DNA of 64,000 nt, taken from assembly GCA_963758505.1 (NCBI GenBank), contig CAVWVJ010000003.1, positions 2,108,001 through 2,172,000 on the forward strand, written 5' to 3'. Positions 18,030 through 25,364 of the stretch are shown one piece after another. Source of the stretch: Korobacter sp963758505 (GTDB lineage Bacteria > Acidobacteriota > Terriglobia > Terriglobales > Acidobacteriaceae). The translations under genes were made by a program, and so were the position numbers. The notes below the pieces were generated by a model. It searched no databases and was not told the origin of the DNA. It saw only the letters and a program-made list of their open reading frames with translations. Numbering within the stretch: position 1 is the stretch's first letter; every line of letters begins with the position of its first letter.

Positions 18030-19214
18030 TTACTTTGCAGCCGCCGTCTGCTCCTGGATGTAGTAGCCCTCGCGCGTCTGGACCTTGTAGTCCTTGTTCT
18101 TGGCGGTCAGCGTCAAGCGGTGGTATCCAGGGTCCGCGGCCGTCTTGTCCGGTGTATAGGCGAGAATGAACTGGGTCCGCAACTCTTCGGCGATCTGCGT
18201 GTAAATCTGGTCAACCGTATCTTTCTTTGTGACCTCGAACATCTGTCCGCCGGTCTTGGTCGCGATCTCAGTCAGGATCTTTTTGCCGTCCACGCGCGGC
18301 TCCTGTTGTCCGCCGCCACGCCGTCCTCCTCCAGGGTACCCGCCGCCTCCGCCCGGATAGCCGCCACCTCCTCCGGGATATCCTCCGCCGCCCCCGGGAA
18401 ACCCAATGCCACCCCGCCGCATGCCGCGGTTGTTGTCGCCGAAGCCGCGATTCTCCTCACCTTTGAGATAGATCGCATACACAATTGTGTCGGCGCGCTG
18501 CGCGGCTTCCACGGCATCGTTCAGCGTTTCCTTGCTGCCGCGGTCCTGCCCGTCGGTGAGGACTACGATCGCCTTCCGCCCGGTCTGTTTTTTCAGAACT
18601 TCGTTCGACGCGAGATAGATGGCGTCGTAGAGCTGGGTGCCGCCGTGGCGGCGCATGCGAGGCTGCCCCTGCCCTTGACCCTGGCTGTCTCCATCGCCGC
18701 TGTCCTGGCTGCTCTGCTCGCTATGCGCGGTCTCCAACAGGCCCAGGGCGTTGTACAGCTTGTCTCGCGACGACGTCAGGTCCTGGAGGAGTTCAACCTC
18801 CCGATCGAAGTGGATGAGAAAAGCCTGGTCCTTGGATTGGGCCAACATCTGGTCGAGGAACTTCTGGCTGGCGCTTTTTTCAGCGCTCAACTCGTCGCGC
18901 ATGCTCATGCTCGTATCTACCAGCAGGCCTAAGGTGAGCGGCAGGTTCGTATCAAGACGGAAGTTGGTAATCGTCTGCGGCTTTCCGTCCTGCTCCAGGA
19001 CGAAGTCATCCTTGCCGAGGTTCTGCACGATCTTCCCGTGTTTGTCGCGGACCGTGACCGGCAGGGTCACTTCGCGCACATCGACGTGAATGGAAGGCGG
19101 TTCCGGCTGGGACGCGGCCGTCGCCTGGTGGAGCGTAGGTTTGTCCTGTCCCGGCAAGAGTGGGGACAACAAACAAGCGGAGAGCAGGAGACAGAAAGCG
19201 CGCACGTTCCTCAT
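18030..19214 (-). CDS. VWFA-related acidobacterial-type protein with Gly-rich repeat
   Basis: 394 residues. A signal peptide (FCLLLSACLLSPLLPGQ) is followed by the N-terminal beta domain typical of this acidobacterial family (VTVRDKHGKIVQNLGKDDFV, then LEQDGKPQTI). A VWA domain has an intact MIDAS, DTSMS (in LLVDTSMSMRDE), and TDGQD. An insert at about 265-300 carries four near-identical PGGGGGY units. The C-terminus (FILAYTPDKTAADPGYHRL ... REGYYIQ) is the family's conserved end. The function is unknown; an extracytoplasmic metal-dependent adhesion or assembly role is presumed. ATG 19214 is chosen to begin at the signal peptide; no good Shine-Dalgarno. It has two relatives at 32.3-34.8 kb. 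Confidence 0.88.
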   Translation of the reverse strand: MRNVRAFCLLLSACLLSPLLPGQDKPTLHQATAASQPEPPSIHVDVREVTLPVTVRDKHGKIVQNLGKDDFVLEQDGKPQTITNFRLDTNLPLTLGLLVDTSMSMRDELSAEKSASQKFLDQMLAQSKDQAFLIHFDREVELLQDLTSSRDKLYNALGLLETAHSEQSSQDSGDGDSQGQGQGQPRMRRHGGTQLYDAIYLASNEVLKKQTGRKAIVVLTDGQDRGSKETLNDAVEAAQRADTIVYAIYLKGEENRGFGDNNRGMRRGGIGFPGGGGGYPGGGGGYPGGGGGYPGGGRRGGGQQEPRVDGKKILTEIATKTGGQMFEVTKKDTVDQIYTQIAEELRTQFILAYTPDKTAADPGYHRLTLTAKNKDYKVQTREGYYIQEQTAAAK

Positions 19215-19366
19215 CGCAGTATCGACTCTAAAACTTAAAGAGTGTTGGCAGGTGATGGCGTAAAGAGATGTAAACCTCTGCAAGAACGGCAAGCGAACTG
19301 CCGATTCACTCGGTAAGCCCAGCAGTCCATTAGGCGCGGCTTATTTCAAGTTCAGGGGTGCCAGGA

Positions 19367-19819
19367 ATGTCCACTGCAAGTGTTACATCGTCGCTTCTCA
19401 GCCAACTCGATCCCACTTCAGACAGCAGCGGCAATTTTTCGAAGATGAAGCAGGCGTGGCAGCAACTCTCGCAGAGCCTGCAGTCCGGCGACCTGCAGGA
19501 TGCGCAGAGCGCCTTCGCGACCATCACGCAACTGCAGCAGCAGATGCAGAGCTCGAAGACCGGCAGTCCGCAAAACCAGAACAGCCAGCTATCCGCGGAT
19601 ATGAAGACGCTGGGCCAAGCCTTGCAATCGGGCGATCTCAGCAGCGCGCAGAGCGCCTTTGCGGCCGTGCAGAAAGACATGCAGGCCACGCACGGCCATC
19701 ATCACCATCATGAGAGCTCATCCGCCTCGGCTGAAAGTCAGAGCGAAGTCGAGCAACTGCTTTCGACCGAGCCAAGCTCCAGCGGGCAGAACAGCGGATC
19801 GGTGAGCACGTACGCGTAA
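19367..19819 (+). CDS. Small hypothetical protein with duplicated helical repeat and His run
   Basis: 150 residues, not recognised as a named family. Two copies of a roughly 27-residue unit are visible: QSLQSGDLQDAQSAFATI and QALQSGDLSSAQSAFAAV, each with Gln-rich flanks. They are followed by GHHHHHE and a Ser-rich tail. No signal peptide. The unit resembles tandem helix-turn-helix packing segments of TPR-like scaffolds. ATG at 19367 has AGGGG nine bases upstream; a GTG at 19358 is poorly spaced. It is followed at once by a shared terminator. Natural poly-His suggests metal binding, by inference only. Confidence 0.68.
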   Translation: MSTASVTSSLLSQLDPTSDSSGNFSKMKQAWQQLSQSLQSGDLQDAQSAFATITQLQQQMQSSKTGSPQNQNSQLSADMKTLGQALQSGDLSSAQSAFAAVQKDMQATHGHHHHHESSSASAESQSEVEQLLSTEPSSSGQNSGSVSTYA

Positions 19820-19823
19820 AAAG

Positions 19824-19843
19824 ACCGCCCGGGCGGGCGGTTT
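19824..19843. terminator. Bidirectional terminator between convergent genes
   Basis: ACCGCCC-GGGC-GGGCGGT stem-loop. Plus strand runs into TTT; on the minus strand it is followed by CTTTTTA. It serves the gene ending at 19819 and could catch cysS transcripts from the other side, whose stop lies 170 bases away. Confidence 0.75.
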
Positions 19844-20014
19844 AAGGGGTCAGCGGATAAAAATTAGGAGGGCGGACGAAACAAGACCGAACGTTTTTGC
19901 GGCGATGCCCGCTTCCCGCTTCGATCGCCGCACGTTCGGGGTTAATGAGAGCACTCTAGTGTGCGGCGATTGCATGACGGTGAAGGCCAGATGAATAAAG
20001 CGTGAATCTGCCTG

Positions 20015-21502
20015 TCATTTCCTCTTCCAGCGGACGCCGTCCTTGGTGTTCTCGAGAATAATTCCGCTCTCCAATAACTCGGCCCGGATTGCGTCCGACC
20101 GCTTGAAGTCTTTCTTCTTCCGCGCCTCCGAATGCTCCGCCACCAAGGCCTCGACGCGCTCGTCGGTCAGGCCCGCCGCCTTCGCCATCTCGGCTGTCTC
20201 GGCGCTGATCTGGTCCGCTTTGCCTTCCGCATGCGCCCAATCCACCGCGAACTTCACCTTGCGCGAATCTTCGTCATCCAGCACCGCGAAAATCTCGTCG
20301 AACTTCTGCAGCGCATCGCGCAGCATCGCCACGTTGCCTTGCCGCACCTCGCCGGCGTCCGCAGCCGCATTCACATCCCGCACCAGGTCGAAGATCGCGG
20401 CGAGCATTTCGGCGGTGTTCAGATCGTTGTCGAGGGCCGCGGTCATCTTTTCGATCGTTTCCTCGGCCAGCGTGTCGATCTTCTCGTTCGTTCCTTCGGG
20501 AAACTGATCCGTCTCGATCCGGCGCTTGAAGTTCCGTAATCGGTCCACCGAGATTGCCGCCTGCTTCAGCCCGTCAAAGGTGAAATTCAATTGCTTGCGA
20601 TAGGGAACCGACATCAGCAGGAAGCGGATGCTCGATGGCTTATGGCCCATCAGGATCAGGTCGCGCAGCGTATAAAAGTTCCCCAGGCTTTTCGACATCT
20701 TCTGCCCTTCCACCAGCAGAAAACGCGAATGCACCCAGAAGTTTGCGAATTTCTTGTGGGTTACCGATTCGGATTGCGCGATCTCGTTCTCGTGATGCGG
20801 AAAGATGAGGTCCTCTCCACCGGCGTGAATATCGAAGCTCTCCCCGAGGTACCTCATGCTCATGATCGAGCACTCAATGTGCCACCCCGGCCGTCCCGGA
20901 CCGATCACCGTCTCCCACTTAGCCTCGCCAGGCTTCGGCGCCTTCCAGAGGGCAAAGTCGCGGGCGTTGTCCTTCTCGTACTCGTCCACGTCCACGCGCG
21001 CGCCATCGCTCATCCCGGCAAAGTCTCTTTTCGAGAGCTTGCCGTACTCCGGGAACTTTGCAATGCGGAAGTAGTACGAACCGTCGTCGGTTCGGTAGGC
21101 CACGTCTTCCTTCACCATGCGCTGGATGAACTCGGCCATCTCGGGAATGTGATCGGTGGCGTTGACCATCAACTCCGGATGCTCGATGTTCAGCGCGTCG
21201 GAATCTTCCAGGAATGCTTTTTTATATTTGGCGGTGTAGTCGCCGACGCTCAATCCGTCGCGCGCCGCATTGCGGATGATCTTGTCGTCCACGTCGGTGA
21301 TGTTCATTACGTGGCGCAGCTTATATCCGCTCTGTTTCAAGAAGCGGCGCAAAGTATCGACGACGATGAAGGTCCGGAAATTCCCGATATGTCCGTAGTC
21401 GTAAACCGTGGGTCCGCAAGCGTACATGCGGACCTCGTTGTCGGCCAGGGGCTGAAAAGTTTCGACTTTTCCGGAAAGGGTGTTGAAAAGCTCAAGCGCC
21501 AT
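20015..21502 (-). CDS. cysS: Cysteinyl-tRNA synthetase
   Basis: 495 residues, full length for the class I enzyme that charges tRNA-Cys. The HIGH motif is in YDYGHIGNF and the KMSKS motif in KMSKSLGNF. Zn2+ ligands are the Cys of MYACGPT, the Cys of HIECSIMSM and the His/Glu of PHHENE. The C-terminal part (AETAEMAKAAGLTDERVEAL ... RSDAIRAEL) is the anticodon-binding region, ending DGVRWKRK. ATG at 21502 fits the family start; the longer in-frame extension to 21631 has no homologous character. Confidence 0.98.
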   Translation of the reverse strand: MALELFNTLSGKVETFQPLADNEVRMYACGPTVYDYGHIGNFRTFIVVDTLRRFLKQSGYKLRHVMNITDVDDKIIRNAARDGLSVGDYTAKYKKAFLEDSDALNIEHPELMVNATDHIPEMAEFIQRMVKEDVAYRTDDGSYYFRIAKFPEYGKLSKRDFAGMSDGARVDVDEYEKDNARDFALWKAPKPGEAKWETVIGPGRPGWHIECSIMSMRYLGESFDIHAGGEDLIFPHHENEIAQSESVTHKKFANFWVHSRFLLVEGQKMSKSLGNFYTLRDLILMGHKPSSIRFLLMSVPYRKQLNFTFDGLKQAAISVDRLRNFKRRIETDQFPEGTNEKIDTLAEETIEKMTAALDNDLNTAEMLAAIFDLVRDVNAAADAGEVRQGNVAMLRDALQKFDEIFAVLDDEDSRKVKFAVDWAHAEGKADQISAETAEMAKAAGLTDERVEALVAEHSEARKKKDFKRSDAIRAELLESGIILENTKDGVRWKRK

Positions 21503-21668
21503 TGCGTGGGTTCCTGTCGAATGGTGAATCTCTGATTCTAGGGAAGAGGAGTGCCTACGGCAACTCGACGCACTCGCGCACGGACTGACGCCGTGCTCTC
21601 TTGATTTCCAGGGTTCGGAAAACGAAGTCATGTTGACGGAATGCCCAGTTTAACGTTCTAATCCTTCG

Positions 21669-21932
21669 ATGCGGCGTGGATGGAAATATCGATTGCTTGC
21701 GCTTCTCTTGCTCGCGATCCTTTGGATCCTCGTCGTGCCGAACGCCGATCTCGATCCGGCAACTCCACTCAGTCTCGAGGTCCTCTTCTTCGTTGCGGTC
21801 GCGATTTCGTTCATCGCAGATACGCACGCTATTCTCCGGTCCCTCCTCCGGAATCTCATGCCGATGCCCCACTTATTGTCCCTGCCAGGCTCGGCTAGCC
21901 TTACCGCCCGAATCGCTCCTCTTCGCTGCTAG
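21669..21932 (+). CDS. Small hypothetical membrane protein
   Basis: 87 residues with two likely TM helices (LLALLLLAILWILVV and LEVLFFVAVAISFIA), a basic N-terminus (MRRGWKYR) and a C-terminal SLLRNLMPMPHLLSL. Positive-inside rule puts the N-terminus in the cytoplasm. It is divergent from cysS and lies upstream of the pseudo-receiver gene. No clear Shine-Dalgarno; no family recognised. Confidence 0.5.
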   Translation: MRRGWKYRLLALLLLAILWILVVPNADLDPATPLSLEVLFFVAVAISFIADTHAILRSLLRNLMPMPHLLSLPGSASLTARIAPLRC

Positions 21933-21984
21933 CGCCCGTTTCACCCGTCGGCCGGGCCCAGGCAGTCGATCTCAGGAGTGAAAC

Positions 21985-22359
21985 GTGAGCAAAGCAGGTC
22001 GTAAGCAGCCGTCGCGAAGCGTCTTATTGAACATCGGTGTGGATCAGGCCTATCTGAGCCGCCGTCACGAAGCCCTGGCCAGCGCCGGGTTCACGGTGGT
22101 CGACGCTGCCTCCGTAGAAGAGGGATTGAAATTAGCCAAAGGCCGCGACGTGCAGGTCGCGATTCTGGGCCATCGCATTTCCCCAACCGAGCGCCTTAAG
22201 ATCTCCCAGGCCCTGAAACGCGGCAATTCGAAGATCCGCCTGGTCGTCATGTACGACCGCTCGATAAGTAAAACCGAGCTCGCGGATGCGGTCCTGCAGA
22301 TCGACCTACCGCCCACCGATCTCGTACATTCCATTGAGTACCTTCTGGATGCCGTGTAA
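21985..22359 (+). CDS. Receiver-like protein lacking the phospho-acceptor Asp
   Basis: 124 residues with the alternating beta-alpha layout of a response-regulator receiver: SVLLNIGV, a helix, GFTVVDAASVEEGLKLA, VQVAILGHRIS, SKIRLVVMYD, DLVHSIEYLL. The acidic pair expected near residue 16 is absent and the Asp expected after strand 3 is Gly (VAILGH), so it cannot be phosphorylated in the normal way. No output domain. GTG start at 21985 with CAGGAG upstream. It may be a decoy or adaptor; this is inference from the missing residues. Confidence 0.72.
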   Translation: MSKAGRKQPSRSVLLNIGVDQAYLSRRHEALASAGFTVVDAASVEEGLKLAKGRDVQVAILGHRISPTERLKISQALKRGNSKIRLVVMYDRSISKTELADAVLQIDLPPTDLVHSIEYLLDAV

Positions 22360-22474
22360 GCCATTCGGTCAACACCTAACGTGAGTGCCGAAGCGGTTTC
22401 ACCCGGTTCCGAGCCTTCGAATCCCGGTGCTTTTGGCGTTGAACGGGGCTATACTTTAGCTGGAGTCTTTCGCG

Positions 22475-22594
22475 ATGCTGGGCTATCTGCAACTGCTGAA
22501 CACGCGCCATCCGTGGTCACGGCCGATCTCGGTCCGGGCCGACGTGCGCCTGGCCCCATCGCAAGCTCGTCCCAACCTCTTCTCGGGCGACTAG
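22475..22594 (+). CDS. Possible 39-residue small ORF upstream of the aminotransferase
   Basis: ATG at 22475 with TGGAG nine bases upstream; the product begins MLGYLQLLNTRHPW and ends RPNLFSGD. It is the only feature in the 347-base gap 22360-22706 that has a ribosome-site-like sequence. A TATACT hexamer at 22450-22455 lies just upstream. Could be a leader peptide or chance; no similarity recognised and no repeated codons that would suggest attenuation. Confidence 0.25.
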   Translation: MLGYLQLLNTRHPWSRPISVRADVRLAPSQARPNLFSGD

Positions 22595-22706
22595 TCCCTC
22601 TCCTTCCTGGTTCGTTTGCGAGCCGCTGCGGATGTGAATCCGTCTTGCGCTCGCCCGGCTCAGCCCGTCGCGCGCGTCCGCGCGCCTACCAAGAATGGAG
22701 AACGTC

Positions 22707-24092
22707 ATGACGACTGCAATTTCTATCGCTGGCCCCAAGATCCGCACCAAGCTGCCCGGGCCGAACGCCCTGCGCGTCCTGGAAGGGGATGCCCGGATCA
22801 TTTCGCCGTCCTATACGCGGTCGTACCCGCTGGTGGCGAAGCGCGGACGCGGCGTGGTGATTGAAGACGTGGATGGCAACGAATTCCTTGATTTCTCCTC
22901 CGGCATCGCCGTCACTTCTACCGGTCATTGCCACCCCGAGGTGGTCGCCGCCATCCAGAAGCAAGCCGCGGAACTGATCCACATGTCGGGAACCGACTTT
23001 TATTACGAGTCGATGATCACCCTTGCCGACCGGCTCTCGAAGATCGCCCCCATGAAGGGGCCGCATCGCGTCTATTACGGCAACTCCGGTGCCGAGGCTA
23101 TCGAGTGCGCGCTGAAGCTTGCCCGCTACCACACCAAGCGGCAGCACATCATCGCTTTTTACGGCGCCTTCCACGGACGCACCATGGGCGCCCTTTCGCT
23201 CACCGCTTCGAAGCCGCAGCAGCACCGCCGCTTCTCGCCGCTGATGCCCGGTGTAACCCATATCCCGTATCCCAATCTCTATCGTCGCCCCGCCGGCATG
23301 GACGAGGACGACTATGCGATCTCTGTCGCCCGCTTCCTCGACGAGCGCGTCTTTACCACCGACATCGCTCCCGAAGAGGTGGCTGCGATCTTCGTCGAGG
23401 CCATCCAGGGCGAAGGCGGCTATCTGCCTGCGCCTCCGGCCTTCATGCGCGAACTGCGCCGCATCTGCGACAAGCATGGCATCCTGCTGGTCTGCGACGA
23501 AGTGCAGTCCGGCTGCGGACGCACCGGCAAGTGGTGGGCGGTCCAGCATACCGGTGTTGAACCCGACATGATCACCATCGCCAAGGGCATCGCCAGCGGC
23601 ATGCCGCTCAGCGTCTGCCTTACCAGGGCGGAGATCATGGACTGGGTTCCCGGTTCCCATGCCTCGACCTTCGGCGGGAATCCCGTCGCCATTGCGGCAG
23701 CCCTCGCAACCCTCGACGTGCTCGAGCGCGAAGGCGTACGGAATGCCGACGCGATGGGAAAACATATCCTGCAACGGATCGCAAGCTGGCCTGAGCTGAT
23801 GCCGCTGGTGGGCGATGTCCGCGGAACCGGCCTCATGATCGGCATCGAGTTCGTCAGCGATAAGGAGAAGAAGACGCCCGCCGGTGAGCTGCGCGACAAG
23901 GTAGTGGACGCTGCCTTCGAGAAGGGCATTCTCTATCTCGGGGCCGGCCCGAATACCCTGCGCATTGCGCCGCCGCTCATCGTGACCGCGGAACAGTGCG
24001 ACATCGCGCTCGACATCCTCGAGCAGTCGATCCGCGAAGTCGCAGCGCTGCACATGAAAGGCGCCAAAGCCGGTGAACCGACAGGCGCTTAA
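22707..24092 (+). CDS. Class-III PLP aminotransferase (GabT / acetylornithine-type)
   Basis: 461 residues with the subgroup-II fold: DFSSGIAVTSTGHCHPEVV near the N-terminus, the PLP-phosphate loop NSGAEAIECALKLAR, AFHGRTMGAL, the Asp binding the pyridine nitrogen in LVCDEVQSG, and the Schiff-base Lys in ITIAKGIASGMPLS. The closest look is to 4-aminobutyrate or omega-amino-acid:2-oxoglutarate aminotransferases, but substrate specificity in this class is not readable from motifs. ATG at 22707 is preceded by GGAG at seven bases; an in-frame ATG at 22695 lacks one. It is a single-gene unit ending in a clear terminator. Confidence 0.9.
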   Translation: MTTAISIAGPKIRTKLPGPNALRVLEGDARIISPSYTRSYPLVAKRGRGVVIEDVDGNEFLDFSSGIAVTSTGHCHPEVVAAIQKQAAELIHMSGTDFYYESMITLADRLSKIAPMKGPHRVYYGNSGAEAIECALKLARYHTKRQHIIAFYGAFHGRTMGALSLTASKPQQHRRFSPLMPGVTHIPYPNLYRRPAGMDEDDYAISVARFLDERVFTTDIAPEEVAAIFVEAIQGEGGYLPAPPAFMRELRRICDKHGILLVCDEVQSGCGRTGKWWAVQHTGVEPDMITIAKGIASGMPLSVCLTRAEIMDWVPGSHASTFGGNPVAIAAALATLDVLEREGVRNADAMGKHILQRIASWPELMPLVGDVRGTGLMIGIEFVSDKEKKTPAGELRDKVVDAAFEKGILYLGAGPNTLRIAPPLIVTAEQCDIALDILEQSIREVAALHMKGAKAGEPTGA

Positions 24093-24126
24093 GGCTGAGT
24101 CGCGGCGGAGTAGAATGTCAGAAATT

Positions 24127-24148
24127 GCGTATTCTTCCCGGAATACGC
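24127..24148. repeat. Perfect 8-bp inverted repeat
   Basis: GCGTATTC-TTCCCG-GAATACGC lies 35 bases past the aminotransferase stop and just before the strong terminator. No U-tract follows on either strand. It could pre-stabilise the 3' end or bind a protein. Confidence 0.5.
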
Positions 24149-24163
24149 ATGCTTAACCCTCTT

Positions 24164-24193
24164 GGCGTAGCCTTCCACGGCTGCGCCTTTTTT
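24164..24193 (+). terminator. Intrinsic terminator of the aminotransferase gene
   Basis: GGCGTAGCC-TTCCAC-GGCTGCGCC (one G-U pair) followed directly by six T. Lies 72 bases past the stop at 24092. Confidence 0.93.
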
Positions 24194-24249
24194 CAATGTC
24201 GGCGATCGGGCGGCATCACTCGGACCCCGACTCGCCATCCAAACCGGAC

Positions 24250-24399
24250 ATGATCCGAAAACTATCTTCCGGACAGTATCGCCTTTACTCGAAGAAGAAG
24301 GACGCCAAGGGTAAGCGCAAGAACCTGGGGACTTTCTCCACCCGCGCGGCGGCTGAAAAGCACGAACGCGCAGTGCAGTATTTCAAGCGCGCCGGATAG
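24250..24399 (+). CDS. Small basic protein (49 aa), conserved type
   Basis: MIRKLSSGQYRLYSKKKD then KGKRKNLGTFSTRAAAEKHERA: a short Lys/Arg-rich protein with a beta hairpin that reads as a phage-integrase-arm-like or ribosome-associated fold and a C-terminal helix (AAAEKHERAVQYFKR). I recall similar 'LGTFSTREAAEKHER' small proteins in many bacteria, with no known function. An ATG at 24196 is in frame but immediately follows the terminator and would add unstructured sequence. No clear Shine-Dalgarno. Confidence 0.65.
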   Translation: MIRKLSSGQYRLYSKKKDAKGKRKNLGTFSTRAAAEKHERAVQYFKRAG

Positions 24400-24513
24400 C
24401 GGGCTCTGGACGACCAGAATTTCTGGCGGGTGGTTGGCGTTTGTCGTCTGGTGAACATCGGACACGTGCGCCCGTCACATCGCCGGCTGGCCGGTCTCCA
24501 CTAAGCTGGGCCG

Positions 24514-24936
24514 GTGAGGCTCGTCGTTCAACTTGCGCTTCGAATGCTCGATGCTGTCTTGCCTGCGCCCGTAAAGGCCGAACACCTGCTTACCGGCGAG
24601 CGAGGCGAGGAACTGGCATATTTCTATTTGCGCAAACACAGATACGTCATCGTTGCGCGCAACTTCCGCACCCCGTGGCACAAGAGCGAACTGGATTTAG
24701 TGGGATGGAACGCGGGCACACTGTGCTTCGTCGAGGTGAAAACCCGCACCACCCGCGACGTTGCGCCCGCCGAGGCCGCCGTGGATGATGAAAAGCGTCA
24801 CGACCTTCGCCGCGTGGCCCGCCATTACCTGCGGCATTTGCCCGAGAATACGCCCACGCGCTTCGATATCGTTACCGTGTATCTTGACAAGCCCAAGCCG
24901 GAAATTACCGTGATCCAACACGCCTTTTCGCTCTAG
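24514..24936 (+). CDS. yraN: YraN/UPF0102 family nuclease-fold protein
   Basis: 140 residues. The restriction-endonuclease-like core is visible as GERGEELAYFYLRKHRYVIVARNFRT, then the metal-site residues E-x-D-L (KSELDLVGWN) and FVEVKTRT (the ExK of the PD-(D/E)xK fold). The C-terminal helices (DEKRHDLRRVARHYL, RFDIVTVYLDKP) complete the family. Its cellular role remains unclear in the literature as I know it. GTG start at 24514. It is convergent with the PilZ gene, ten bases apart. Confidence 0.93.
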   Translation: MRLVVQLALRMLDAVLPAPVKAEHLLTGERGEELAYFYLRKHRYVIVARNFRTPWHKSELDLVGWNAGTLCFVEVKTRTTRDVAPAEAAVDDEKRHDLRRVARHYLRHLPENTPTRFDIVTVYLDKPKPEITVIQHAFSL

Positions 24937-24945
24937 GCGCGACGA

Positions 24946-25266
24946 TCAATCACCACTCCAGGTTTGTGCACGAAAGGCACCCTCTTCCAAGCCCCACAAG
25001 CTGCCGGCCGACTGCAGGGACTCGACCCCGAGATGTCCGTTCTGCGTCCACACGACCCGAAATCGCGCGCTCTTCATGCCGCGTTCCACGCGAATAAGAG
25101 CCCCCGGCTTCAGTGCGACGCTCACGCCGCTCAAGCACGCGCCTTTCATCGAGAGGTTCAGGGTGTGCCCCAGCCCGTGCACTTCGGCTCCGTTCTGCCC
25201 GTTTGCAAAGATTCTGACCGGCAAAACTCCGGGAATCCGCTCTTCTTTTCTCTGCCTCTGGTTCAA
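24946..25266 (-). CDS. PilZ-domain protein
   Basis: About 106 residues forming one PilZ domain. The c-di-GMP-binding motifs are partly present: QRKEER (RxxxR-like) before the first strand, and NLSMKG in place of (D/N)xSxxG. The barrel strands follow (RVERGMKSARFRVVWTQNGHLGVESL). It probably binds c-di-GMP and could relay the signal made by GGDEF proteins such as the one at 10.9-13.0 kb. TTG at 25266 with GAGG upstream is favoured; TTG at 25317 would add 17 residues. The C-terminal tail (EEGAFRAQTW) is acidic and probably flexible. Confidence 0.78.
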   Translation of the reverse strand: MNQRQRKEERIPGVLPVRIFANGQNGAEVHGLGHTLNLSMKGACLSGVSVALKPGALIRVERGMKSARFRVVWTQNGHLGVESLQSAGSLWGLEEGAFRAQTWSGD

Positions 25267-25319
25267 TACCCAAACCTCACCGTTTAGGATCCTCGCTGAA
25301 TCTCTCGAATTGCGCAATT

Positions 25320-25350
25320 GCGCAGGGAGAAGCCGCTCTCCTCCCTGCGC
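25320..25350 (-). terminator. Perfect 10-bp hairpin between the SGNH and PilZ genes
   Basis: GCGCAGGGAG and CTCCCTGCGC around an 11-nt loop. It lies 15 bases past the SGNH stop (minus strand), followed by AATTGCGCAATT. The U-tract is weak, so termination is likely but not certain; it also falls in the 5' flank of the PilZ gene. Confidence 0.55.
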
Positions 25351-25364
25351 CGTTGTTTTGGATT

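Noticed and set aside
22385..22440. tRNA-like TTCGAATCCC segment
   Set aside because: The bases around it do not form a T-arm or acceptor stem.
22686..24053. 455-codon open frame antisense to the aminotransferase
   Set aside because: Same reason: antisense to a gene with all catalytic motifs.
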